This document shows positions 47,840 to 55,981 of a stretch of DNA of 64,000 bases, piece after piece. The stretch is taken from positions 1 to 64,000 of the forward strand of contig CAZKTU010000004.1 in NCBI GenBank assembly GCA_964555675.1. The letters are read 5' to 3'. The notes under the pieces are model-generated. The model did not search any database, had not been told where the DNA came from, and saw only the letters and a program-made list of their open reading frames with translations. Each line of letters begins with the position of its first letter. Positions within the stretch are counted from its first letter, which is position 1. The stretch comes from CAIWXH01 sp964555675 (GTDB lineage: Bacteria; Chloroflexota; Chloroflexia; Chloroflexales; Chloroflexaceae). Made by a program: the position numbers and the translations under genes.

Positions 47840-48961
47840 ATGACAGCGATGCGTGTTCCGTTCGGCGACCTGGCGCGGCAGACGGCGGCTCTCGGGGGCG
47901 ACCTGACCGAGGCGCTCACACGGGTCGCGGCGGGCGGCTGGTATGTGCTCGGGCCCGAAGTGCGGGCCTTCGAGGAGGAGTTCGCCGCCTACTGCGGGGC
48001 CGCCCACTGCGTCGGCGTCGCCAGCGGCTTCGAGGCCCTCTACCTGGCCCTGGCGGGGCTGGCGATCGGCCCCGGCGACGAGGTGATCACCGTCGCCAAC
48101 GCCTGTGTTTACCAGGCCGCGGCGATCCTGCAGGCCGGGGCCAGGCCGGTCTTCGTCGACGTCGACCCGCAGACCCACAACCTCGACCCGGCCCTGCTCG
48201 AGCGGGCGATCACCCCGGCCACCAGAGCGATCATGCCGGTACACCTCTATGGGCAGATGGCCGCGATGGAGCCGATCAACCTGATCGCCCAGCGCCACGG
48301 CCTGCCCGTGATCGAGGACGCCGCCCAGGCCCACGGCGCGTGGCAGAGCAGCGCGAACGCCGAGCGGCGGGCGGGCGCATGGGGCGCCGTCGCCTGCTTC
48401 AGCTTCTATCCGTCGAAGAACCTGGGCGCCCTCGGCGATGCCGGCGCCCTGACCACCGACGACCCGGCCCTGGCCGAGCGCCTGCGCCGCCTGCGCATGT
48501 ACGGCTGGGGCGAGAAGTATGTGACCACCGAGCCCGGCGGCCGCAACTCGCGCCTCGACGAGATCCAGGCCGCCGCCCTGCGCGTCAAGCTGCGCCACCT
48601 GCAGGCCTGGAACGCGGCCAGGCGCGAGCGGGCCGCCTGGTACCGCGAGCTGCTGGCCGACCTGCCCCTGGGCCTGCCCGCCGACGCCCCCGGCCACGTC
48701 TACCACCTCTTCGTGATAACCTGCGACGAGCGCGACGAGCTGCGCCGTCACCTGGTCGACGCCGGAGTCGGCTGCGATGTGCACTACCCGCTGCCGGCCC
48801 ACCTGCAGCCCGCCTACGCCCACCTCGGCTACCAACCGGGCGCCCTGCCCCACAGCGAGGCCGCCGCCGCCCGCGCCCTCTCGCTGCCGATCTACCCCGA
48901 GCTGACCAGGGCCGAGGTCGAGTATGTGGCGGGGATGGTGCGCCGCTTCTTCGACCGCTGA
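47840..48961 (+). CDS. DegT/DnrJ/EryC1/StrS aminotransferase
   Basis: 373 residues. It begins VPFGDLARQTAALGG and has GVASGFEALYLAL, VHLYGQMAAM, VIEDAAQAHGAW and the PLP-lysine segment SFYPSKNLGALGDAGAL. These are the hallmarks of sugar aminotransferases acting on nucleotide-linked keto-sugars. Such enzymes make amino sugars for surface polysaccharides or secondary metabolites. GGAGTAAGC precedes the ATG. No dedicated sugar dehydratase is adjacent, so the substrate is open. Confidence 0.92.
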   Translation: MTAMRVPFGDLARQTAALGGDLTEALTRVAAGGWYVLGPEVRAFEEEFAAYCGAAHCVGVASGFEALYLALAGLAIGPGDEVITVANACVYQAAAILQAGARPVFVDVDPQTHNLDPALLERAITPATRAIMPVHLYGQMAAMEPINLIAQRHGLPVIEDAAQAHGAWQSSANAERRAGAWGAVACFSFYPSKNLGALGDAGALTTDDPALAERLRRLRMYGWGEKYVTTEPGGRNSRLDEIQAAALRVKLRHLQAWNAARRERAAWYRELLADLPLGLPADAPGHVYHLFVITCDERDELRRHLVDAGVGCDVHYPLPAHLQPAYAHLGYQPGALPHSEAAAARALSLPIYPELTRAEVEYVAGMVRRFFDR

Positions 48962-48968
48962 AGCCGTT

Positions 48969-51547
48969 ATGCAGATCAGCTTTCTCGGCGGCGCCGGCGG
49001 GGTCGGCGCAACCTGTCAACTGGTGAGCCTCGGCGGGCGCACGGTGCTCGTCGACGCCGGGGTGCGCATGGACGCCCGCGACCGCCTGCCCGACCTGGCG
49101 GCTCTCGACGGGGTCAACCTCGACGCGATCCTGATCACCCACGCCCACGCCGACCACATCGGGGCCCTGCCCCTGGTGGCCGCGCGCTACCCGGCCACGC
49201 CGATCTACGCCAGCGCGGCGACCATCCGCCTGATGGAGGTCATGCTCGGCGACGCGGTGCGGGTGATGGCCCGCCGCGCCAGCGAGGAGCTCGAGCTGCC
49301 GCTCTACGACGAGGCCCTGGTCGCCGCGACCCTGCGCCGCCTGCGCCCCCTCGCCGGCGGCGAGCAGAGCCTGGCCGAGCTGCCGGGCGTGACGGTCTCG
49401 ACGCGGCGGGCCGGCCACATCGCCGGCGCGGTGAGCCTGGGCCTCGCGGCCGAGGACGGGCGCCTGGTGATCTCGGGCGACGTGAGCGTCACCCCGCAGC
49501 GTACCATCCTGGGCGCGGCGCTGCCCGCGCCGACGCGCCCCGACCTGCTGGTGCTCGAGAGCACCTACGGCGCGCGCCTGCACCCCAACCGGGCCCAGGA
49601 GGAGCGGCGGCTGGCCGAGGCGGTGGCCGAGGTGGTCGAGCGCGGCGGGCGCTGCCTCATCCCCGCCTTCGCCCTCGGGCGGGCCCAGGAGGTCATCCTC
49701 ATCCTGCGGGCGGCCCAGCGCGACGGGATCATCCCGGCCTTCCCGATCGCCGTGGACGGCCTGGTGCGCGCCGTCTGCGCCGCCTACGCGGCCTTCCCCG
49801 ACGCCCTGACCCCGGCCCTGCGCCGCCACCTGCTGAACGGCGGCAGACCATTCTTCGGCAGCACGGTGCAGCCCGTCGAGACGCCCCAGCAGCGCGAGCG
49901 GGTCCTGGCCGGGCCGCCCGGGGCGATCATCGCCTCGTCGGGCATGCTCAGCGGCGGCCCCTCGGTCTGGTACGCCGAGCGCCTGGTCGGCGACCCCCAG
50001 GCGGCCATCCTCTTCAGCGGCTACCTCGACGACGAGGCGCCCGGGCGACGCCTGCTCGACCTGGCCGGCGCCCCGCCCGAGGCCCGCAGGCTCACGCTGA
50101 ACGGCCGCGAGCTGCCCGTCGCCTGCCAGGTGGGGCGCTACAGCCTCAGCGCCCACGCCGACGGCGACGAGCTGGCCGCCCTAGTGCGCGGCCTCCAGCC
50201 CAAGGCGGTCGCCCTCGTCCACGGCGACCCCGAGGCCCGCGCCGCCCTGGCCGCCCGCCTGCGGGGCCTGGCCGAGGTGCATACGCCCCTTGACGGGCAG
50301 ACCCTCACGGTCGCCCCGGCGGCGCGCGGTGGGCGCCGGGTGGAGAGCCCCCCGCCGGCCACGCCCCCGCCCGCGCCCGTTGGCGCCGGCGAGCCCCCCG
50401 ACTTGACGGGGCTCGAGCGGCTGTGGGCGGCCCTGCGCGACGGGACGGGCGTGCAGGCCCTCAGCACCCGCGAGCTCGCCCGGGCCTGGTATGGCGAGAG
50501 CGCCGACGGCGAGGCCGAGTCCCGGCTGGCCGAGGCCCTGGCGGCGGGGAGCCCCTGCTTCGCGCCGCTGCCCCACGCCCCGGGTCTCTGGCGGCTGCTC
50601 GCCCCCGCCGAGGTGCGTCGGGCCCAGGCCGCGGGTGGAGCACGCCGGAGCGGGCCGCGCCCCGATATGGCGGGGATCATGGCCGCGATCGACCGGCGCC
50701 TCGGCCACCTGCCCGACCTGTACCAGCGCAGCATCGACCCCGACAGCGGGGCCGTGACCCTGCGCTACTTCTTCCCCGCCGTGGCCCAGACCCGCGACGC
50801 GGCGGCCCTCGCCCAGCTCGCCGCGGAGATCGGGGCGCCGGTCAGCGTCTGGCCGCAGCCCCACCAGGGCCAGCTGGCCGAGGCGGCCCTGGCGGCCCTG
50901 CCCATGGGGCTCGCCGCCGAGCGCGGGCCGGCCTTCTACCTCGACGAGGGGCGGGTCGAGCTACGCTGCGCGGGCGAGGCCGACCCCATGGCCGTGGCCG
51001 CCGCCGAGCAGGCCTTCCAGACGCGAACCGGCCTGCGACTCGTGATCAAGGCCCCGGGGCTCGCCCCCGCCGCCACTGGCCAGAGCCAGGGGAGCGAGCG
51101 AGCGGATGCCGGCTTCGCGCCGCCGCCCGGTGCGCGCCCGGCCGAGCTGAACTTCGCCCTCAACACGGCGCGGGCGTGGTTCGGCCCCGAGACCGGCTGC
51201 TACAAGGCCAGCGCCGACCAGGGCTCGCAGACGGTGACCCTGCGCTTCCACTTCCCCGAGGCCGCCGCCCGCCGCCACGCCGAGCAGCTGGGCGAGCTGG
51301 CGGCTTTCATCGGCTGGACAGTGCGGCTCTGGCCCCAGCCCCACCAGGAGGCCCTGATGCGGGCCGCCCGCGAAGCCGCGCCGCCCGGGCTGACCGTCCT
51401 CGGCACGCCCGCCATCCAGAGCGCGGCCCGCGAGGTCGTCGTACGCGTGCAGGGCACATGCCCCGCCGAGGCGCTCGCCGCAGCGGCGGCGGGCTTCGCC
51501 GAGCGCACCGGCTGGCGCCTCACCCTGAGCGGGGCCACGACAGGCTA
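48969..51547 (+). CDS. Metallo-beta-lactamase/beta-CASP nuclease with duplicated C-terminal domain (3' end in gap)
   Basis: At least 859 codons, running into the N gap. The metallo-beta-lactamase core has ITHAHADHIGALP (about 57-69), GHIAGAVSLGL and ISGDVSVTP. Beta-CASP follows with VLESTYGAR, IPAFALGRAQEV, SAHADGDEL and LVHGD. This is the composition of CPSF73/RNase J-type RNA nucleases. After a Pro-rich linker (about 455-480) and a small helical domain there are two copies of a roughly 110-residue unit (about 586-694 and 743-856). Each has VTLRxxFP, then VxxWPQPHQ, then RTGxRLxx. I do not recognise the unit. The terminal RTGWRLTL is reminiscent of KH-like domains of archaeal beta-CASP proteins, but this is a guess. 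Confidence 0.85.
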
Positions 51548-51647
51548 NNNNNNNNNNNNNNNNNNNNNNNNNNNNNNNNNNNNNNNNNNNNNNNNNNNNN
51601 NNNNNNNNNNNNNNNNNNNNNNNNNNNNNNNNNNNNNNNNNNNNNNN
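51548..51647. other. Assembly gap (100 N)
   Basis: A second 100-N placeholder between two convergent genes. Both gene ends are lost, so the junction may be a repeat or hairpin like the first gap. Reading frames across it are not real. Confidence 0.97.
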
Positions 51648-52783
51648 AGGAAGTGCTCGACGGCGTAGGTCGAGAGCTGCCCGAACGGCCCGCTGAGGTT
51701 GAAGTCGGCGCCGTGGGTGGCCCATGGCGGGGTCAGCAGCAGGTGGGGCCGCCCGGCCTCGGCCAGACGCGCGGCGAGGCGCTCGCTCTGGCGCACCGTG
51801 ACCAGCTCGTCGCGCGCGCCGTGGATGAGCAGGGTGGGCGGGGTGGCGGGGCCGACGAAGGCGATCGGCGAGGCGGCCGTATAGGCCTCGGCCGCGCCCT
51901 CGGGCGTGCCGCCCAGGTAGGCCGCGAGCACGGCCCGCGAGTCGAGCACGAGGGGGTTGGCCGGGTTGGCGTAGCCGTAGGGCATATCGGTGGGCGCGTA
52001 GAACGAGACCGCGCCGCGAATGGCCGGGTCGCCCGCGCTGTAGGCGACCAGCAGGGCGAGCTGGCCGCCCGCCGAGCGGCCGAGCAGGACGATCCGCGCG
52101 GGGTCGAGGCCGAGCTGGTCGGCGCGACCCTTGAGGAAGCCTAGCGCGGCCAGGACGTCGTCGCGGGCGGCGGGGAAAGGCCAGGCCGGCGCGAGGCGAT
52201 AGTTGATCGCCGCCACGGCGTAGCCCCGCCCCGCCAGGTAGCTGTTGAGCGGCGCGAGCTGTGTGCTATCGCCGCCCTGCCACGAGCCGCCGTGGATGAC
52301 CACCACCAGGGGCGCGGGCCCGTCGCCCGACCGCGCGCGGTAGAAGTCCAGCCCGAGCTCTTGCTCGCCGACACGGGCATAGACGAAGCGCTCGGGTGTC
52401 TGGGGCGGATTGGGCACACCGCGCAGCACGTCGAGGCCGACCAGGGGCGCGGGGCGCCCGAGAGGCCGGGCAGGGGCGCCGAAGGCCTCCTCGAGCCGCG
52501 CGGGCAAGAGCCGGGCCGGGGCGACGGCGCGGGCCAGGGGGCTGAGGGCGAGGGCGGCGGCGCCCAGCCCGAGGGCCGCCCCGAGCCGGCCGGCCCTGCT
52601 GCGGCGCCAGCCGGGCAAAAGGGCGGCGAGGGCCAGGGCGGCCAGGGCGTGCCCCCACTCGGTCACCACCACCGCCACCTGCCAGAGCAGGTAGACCGGC
52701 GCTTTGAAGACGGCGAGCAGGGCCAGGGCGAAGCAAAGGGCGCCCCAGCCGAAGCGGGCGCCCGGTCCGATCTTGCGCAGCAT
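51648..52783 (-). CDS. Alpha/beta hydrolase (BD-FAE/esterase-lipase type), 3' end in gap
   Basis: About 378 codons visible from the ATG at 52783 (GGGGG just upstream; another ATG at 52798). Two to three N-terminal membrane helices are followed by an extracytoplasmic esterase: LVVVIHGGSWQGGDS (HGGxW oxyanion motif), VLLGRSAGGQLALLVAY (nucleophile Ser), LLIHGARDELVTV (Asp) and PWATHGADF (His). The membrane-anchored HGG esterase layout is common in Chloroflexota and Actinobacteria. Substrate unknown. All catalytic residues lie before the gap, so only a short tail is missing. Confidence 0.88.
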
Positions 52784-52859
52784 GGGGGCCCCCTTCATCG
52801 GATCGAGCGGCGATCTCCTGCTACCACTGCGCAGCACGCGCCAGGTCTGGATGTCGCCA

Positions 52860-52868
52860 ATTGTACCA
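52860..52868 (-). promoter_or_regulatory. Extended -10 promoter of the esterase gene
   Basis: TGGTACAAT on the reverse strand, 76 bp before the ATG at 52783. Confidence 0.5.
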
Positions 52869-52918
52869 AGGTTTTTGCCGGGGCATCGCACTGCGCCCGG
52901 CCGCCCTCAGCCGCGCCC

Positions 52919-52947
52919 TTGACAGGGGGGCGGCGGGGGCCTAGCAT
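52919..52947 (+). promoter_or_regulatory. Promoter of the DA1-like gene
   Basis: Perfect TTGACA (52919-52924), 17-bp G-rich spacer, TAGCAT (52942-52947). The start codon is 40 bp downstream. Confidence 0.6.
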
Positions 52948-52987
52948 ACTGGTGATAGACAGCCGACTACGTGCGACGGACGCCCCC

Positions 52988-53695
52988 ATGGCCATGCCCC
53001 GACCCAACCTCGACCGCTGCGCCGCGTGCGGCGGAGACCTGAGTGGCGGCTACTACACGCTGATCGACAGGCCCGAGCGCTACTGCTCGCGCTGCATCGC
53101 CACGCGGCCCCGCTGCGCCTCGTGCGGCGCCCCCCTGGGCGCGCAGCACTGGCGGCTGCACGACGGGCGCCTACAGTGCGCGGCGTGCCACGCCACGGCG
53201 GTCTACGACCCGGCGGTGGCGCGGGCGCTCTTCGACGAGACCGTCAGCGGGGTCGTCGCCCAGCTCGGGCTGACCCTGAATGTGGGCGTAGCCTTCAGGC
53301 TGGTCGACGCGCCTACCCTCGAGGGCATCCGTTCAGAGGGCAGCCCGGCGCCCGCGGGCATGACCACCCTCGGCCTCTACCAACGCCGCGGCCACCTGCG
53401 GGCGATCTATATGCTCTACGGGCTGCCCCGGCTCGGCTTCCGCACCACCGTGGCCCACGAGTACGCCCACGCCTGGCAGGGCGAGCGCTGCCCGCTGCTG
53501 CGCGACGACGAACTGCGCGAGGGCCACGCCGAGTGGGTGGCCTACCACCACCTGCGCTGGCTCGGCTGCGACAAGGCCGCCGAGCGCATGCTCAGCGCGC
53601 CTCACCCCTACAGGCCCGCCCTCGAGCGCGTGCTGACCATGGAGCGGCGCCTCGGCCTCGCCGGGGTCAACGAAGCTTTGACGCGGGCCGAATAG
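52988..53695 (+). CDS. DA1-like zinc peptidase with LIM-like zinc fingers
   Basis: 235 residues. The first 70 residues carry four cysteine pairs (Cys 11/14, 33/36, 43/46, 64/67 plus His68), spaced like a LIM or double zinc ribbon. The C-terminal domain has AIYMLYGLPRLGFRTTVAHE followed by YAHAWQ, i.e. HEYAH at 157-161 with a downstream ligand Glu in LREGHAEW (Glu178). This matches the DA1-like peptidase family, where plant DA1 has YGLPRL then AHEMMHAW and an EEG ligand motif after LIM domains. Plant DA1 is a ubiquitin-activated peptidase; the bacterial role is unknown. No signal peptide, so cytoplasmic. A second ATG two codons on could also be used. Confidence 0.85.
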   Translation: MAMPRPNLDRCAACGGDLSGGYYTLIDRPERYCSRCIATRPRCASCGAPLGAQHWRLHDGRLQCAACHATAVYDPAVARALFDETVSGVVAQLGLTLNVGVAFRLVDAPTLEGIRSEGSPAPAGMTTLGLYQRRGHLRAIYMLYGLPRLGFRTTVAHEYAHAWQGERCPLLRDDELREGHAEWVAYHHLRWLGCDKAAERMLSAPHPYRPALERVLTMERRLGLAGVNEALTRAE

Positions 53696-53732
53696 CCCGC
53701 GTCCCCCGACCGTGGGCAGCGGCGAAGCCTGA

Positions 53733-54539
53733 CTAACGCCCCTCCTCGCGCTCGCCCCAATGGGGCGGCCGCTTCTCGAGGAAGGCGCAGATCCCCTCCT
53801 GAGCGTCGGCGAAGGTGGCGTTGAAGGACATGACCTCTTTGGCGTAGGCATAGGCCTGGTGCTGGGGCATGCTCAGCTGCCTGTAGAAGGCCTGCTTGCC
53901 CAGCCCGACCACGGCCGCACTGGACGCGGCGATCTGGGCGGCCAGGGCCTGTGCAGCGCCCGCGAGCTCGTCCGCAGGGACGACCCGGCTCACCAGGCCG
54001 AAGGCGCGGGCCTCCTCGGCCGAGATCGGGTCGCCGGTCAGCAGCATCTCCATCGCCTTCTTGGCCGGCACGGCCCGGCTGAGGGCCACCATAGGCGTCG
54101 AGCAGAACAGGCCGATCTTCACGCCCGGGGTGGCAAAGCGGGCGTCTTCGGCGGCGATCACCAGGTCGCAGGTGGCGGCCAACTGGCAGCCGGCCGCCGT
54201 GGCGATGCCGTGCACCTGAGCGATCACCGGCTGGGGGATGGCCTGAATCGTCTCCATCAGCACCGTGCAGGTGTCGAAGAGGTGACGGTAGAACTCGGGG
54301 CTGCGCCCGACCATCTCGTTCAGATCGTGGCCCGCGCAGAAGGCCGGGCCGGCCCCACACAGCACCACCACGGCCACATCGCCGCGCCGCCCGAGCGAGC
54401 GGAACGCATCGATCAGCTCCTCCATATGCTCGAGCGAGAGGGCATTGCGCCGCGCGGGCCGGTTCATGGTGATGGTGGCCAGCCGGTCCTCGACGTCGAG
54501 GAGCAGGTGCTGATAGGCCTGGGCCGGGGCTGTCGTCAT
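53733..54539 (-). CDS. Enoyl-CoA hydratase/isomerase-family protein
   Basis: 268 residues from the ATG at 54539 with GGAGA upstream. Crotonase-fold motifs: ATITMNRPARRNALSLEHME, FCAGHDLNEM (first oxyanion loop) and VHGIATAAGCQLAATCDLVI (second). GKQAFYRQLSMPQHQAY in the C-terminal helices resembles the ECHDC3-like branch. Whether it hydrates enoyl-CoA or does another crotonase reaction is uncertain. Divergent from the QTMAN-like gene; no other fatty-acid genes are close. Confidence 0.9.
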   Translation of the reverse strand: MTTAPAQAYQHLLLDVEDRLATITMNRPARRNALSLEHMEELIDAFRSLGRRGDVAVVVLCGAGPAFCAGHDLNEMVGRSPEFYRHLFDTCTVLMETIQAIPQPVIAQVHGIATAAGCQLAATCDLVIAAEDARFATPGVKIGLFCSTPMVALSRAVPAKKAMEMLLTGDPISAEEARAFGLVSRVVPADELAGAAQALAAQIAASSAAVVGLGKQAFYRQLSMPQHQAYAYAKEVMSFNATFADAQEGICAFLEKRPPHWGEREEGR

Positions 54540-54615
54540 CGACGGATCTCCTCTCGGGGCGCAGTAGCTCGCGCCTGGCAGATACACCGCTCGTGCAAGG
54601 GGTCTCTGAGGAGGA

Positions 54616-54624
54616 TGGTACAAT
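54616..54624 (+). promoter_or_regulatory. Extended -10 promoter of the QTMAN-like gene
   Basis: TGGTACAAT, 47 bp before the ATG; no consensus -35. Confidence 0.5.
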
Positions 54625-54671
54625 CTCCGGCGGTGCTCCGCAAGAGGGCAGACCTCAGGAACTCACCGCCG

Positions 54672-55772
54672 ATGCATATCCTCTGGCTCGATCCCTTCCA
54701 CGGGGGCTCACACGCCGCGGTTGCGGCGGGCTACGCGGCCCGCAGCGCCCACCGGGTGACTCTGCTCACCCTGCCGATCGCGGGCGGCTGGCGCTGGCGC
54801 ATGCGCGGCGGCGCTGTGACCCTGGCCAGGCTGGCCGGCGCCCTGGGCGAGCGGCCCGACCTGATCGTCGCGAGCGACATGCTCGACCTGGCCACCTTCC
54901 GCGCCCTCAGCGCCGGGGCCCTGGCCGGCGTGCCCGCGGCGGTCTATTTTCACGAGAACCAGCTCACCTACCCCCTGCCGCCCGGCCGCCAGCGCGACCT
55001 GAGTTTCGCCTGGATCAACTACACGGCCGCCCTCACGGCCGACGCCGTGCTCTTCAACTCGCCGTTTCATCAGCGCGACTTTCTCGGCGCCCTGCCCGGC
55101 CTGCTCGGGCGCTACCACGACTATAACGAGCTCGACACGGTCGCCGGGATCGCCGCGAAGAGCCATGTGCTCCCGCCGGGGGTCGACCTCGCCTCCCTCG
55201 ACGGCCCGCAGCCGGGGCCCGCCGAGGGCCGGGGCAGCCCGGTGATCCTGTGGAACTCGCGCTGGGAGTATGACAAGCAGCCCGAGCGCTTCTTCGCGGC
55301 CCTCGCCGAGCTCGAGGCCGAGGGGCACGACTTCAGGCTGATCGTGGCGGGCGAGCATATCGACCCGGGGGCGCCCGCCTTCGTCGCGGCCCGCGAGCGC
55401 TGGGCCCACCGTATCGTCCACTGGGGCTACGCACCCTCGCGGGCGAACTACGCCGACCTGCTGCGCCGGGCCGACCTCGTGGTCAGCACGGCGGCGCAGG
55501 AGTTCTTCGGGATCGGGGTGGTCGAGGCCATGTACTGCGGCTGCGCGCCCCTGCTGCCCCGCCGGCTGAACTACCCCGACCTGCTGCCCGCCGAGCGCCA
55601 CGCCGACTGCCTCTACGCAGACGACGCGGCCCTGGCCCCGGCCCTGGCCAGGGCCCTCACACGTTGTCGAATCACCCCCCGCACAACCTGGCGCGCCATC
55701 GCCCATCGCTACGACTGGACGACGCTTGCGCCGCACTACGACGCCGTATTTGCCGCTCTCGGACCGTCATAG
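54672..55772 (+). CDS. tRNA-queuosine alpha-mannosyltransferase-like glycosyltransferase (DUF3524)
   Basis: 366 residues. It begins MHILWLDPFHGGSHAAVAAG and has AVYFHENQLTYPLPPG and FSWINYTAAL-type sequence (here FAWINYTAALTAD). These are the DUF3524 N-terminal signatures of animal QTMAN/GTDC1. The C-terminal GT-B half has VILWNSRWEYDKQPE and STAAQEFFGIGVVEAMYCG. The animal enzyme adds mannose to queuosine in tRNA-Asp; bacterial homologues are assumed to act similarly, but this is not shown. No queuosine biosynthesis genes are in the window. Confidence 0.85.
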   Translation: MHILWLDPFHGGSHAAVAAGYAARSAHRVTLLTLPIAGGWRWRMRGGAVTLARLAGALGERPDLIVASDMLDLATFRALSAGALAGVPAAVYFHENQLTYPLPPGRQRDLSFAWINYTAALTADAVLFNSPFHQRDFLGALPGLLGRYHDYNELDTVAGIAAKSHVLPPGVDLASLDGPQPGPAEGRGSPVILWNSRWEYDKQPERFFAALAELEAEGHDFRLIVAGEHIDPGAPAFVAARERWAHRIVHWGYAPSRANYADLLRRADLVVSTAAQEFFGIGVVEAMYCGCAPLLPRRLNYPDLLPAERHADCLYADDAALAPALARALTRCRITPRTTWRAIAHRYDWTTLAPHYDAVFAALGPS

Positions 55773-55793
55773 GCGATCTACTACACATAACAA

Positions 55794-55831
55794 GACTGTC
55801 ATTGACAGTCCGACCCCTGGTGCGGTACCCT
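55794..55831 (+). promoter_or_regulatory. Perfect TTGACA covered by a 17-bp palindrome
   Basis: GACTGTCA-T-TGACAGTC (55794-55810) is a perfect 8-1-8 palindrome that includes the -35 TTGACA (55802-55807). An 18-bp spacer leads to a poor -10, TACCCT (55826-55831). The arrangement is that of a repressor operator, or an activator site for a weak promoter, controlling the subtilase gene about 150 bp downstream. Confidence 0.6.
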
Positions 55832-55981
55832 GTGGGACCTACAGCCCTACGTACCAACCAGCATCCTACCTCGCACGAGGGTCCGCCTGACCGCATCGCC
55901 AGCCCGACCCGTCGCGCCGCCCGTCTCTAACGCCTTGCGGGCAATGATGCCCCCCCGCCACCGCAGCAACAAGGGTGAGCC

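Noticed and set aside
52988..53695. Upstream extension of the DA1-like frame to 52292
   Set aside because: The added codons run antisense through the esterase gene. The promoter at 52919 and the first zinc cysteines fit a start at 52988.
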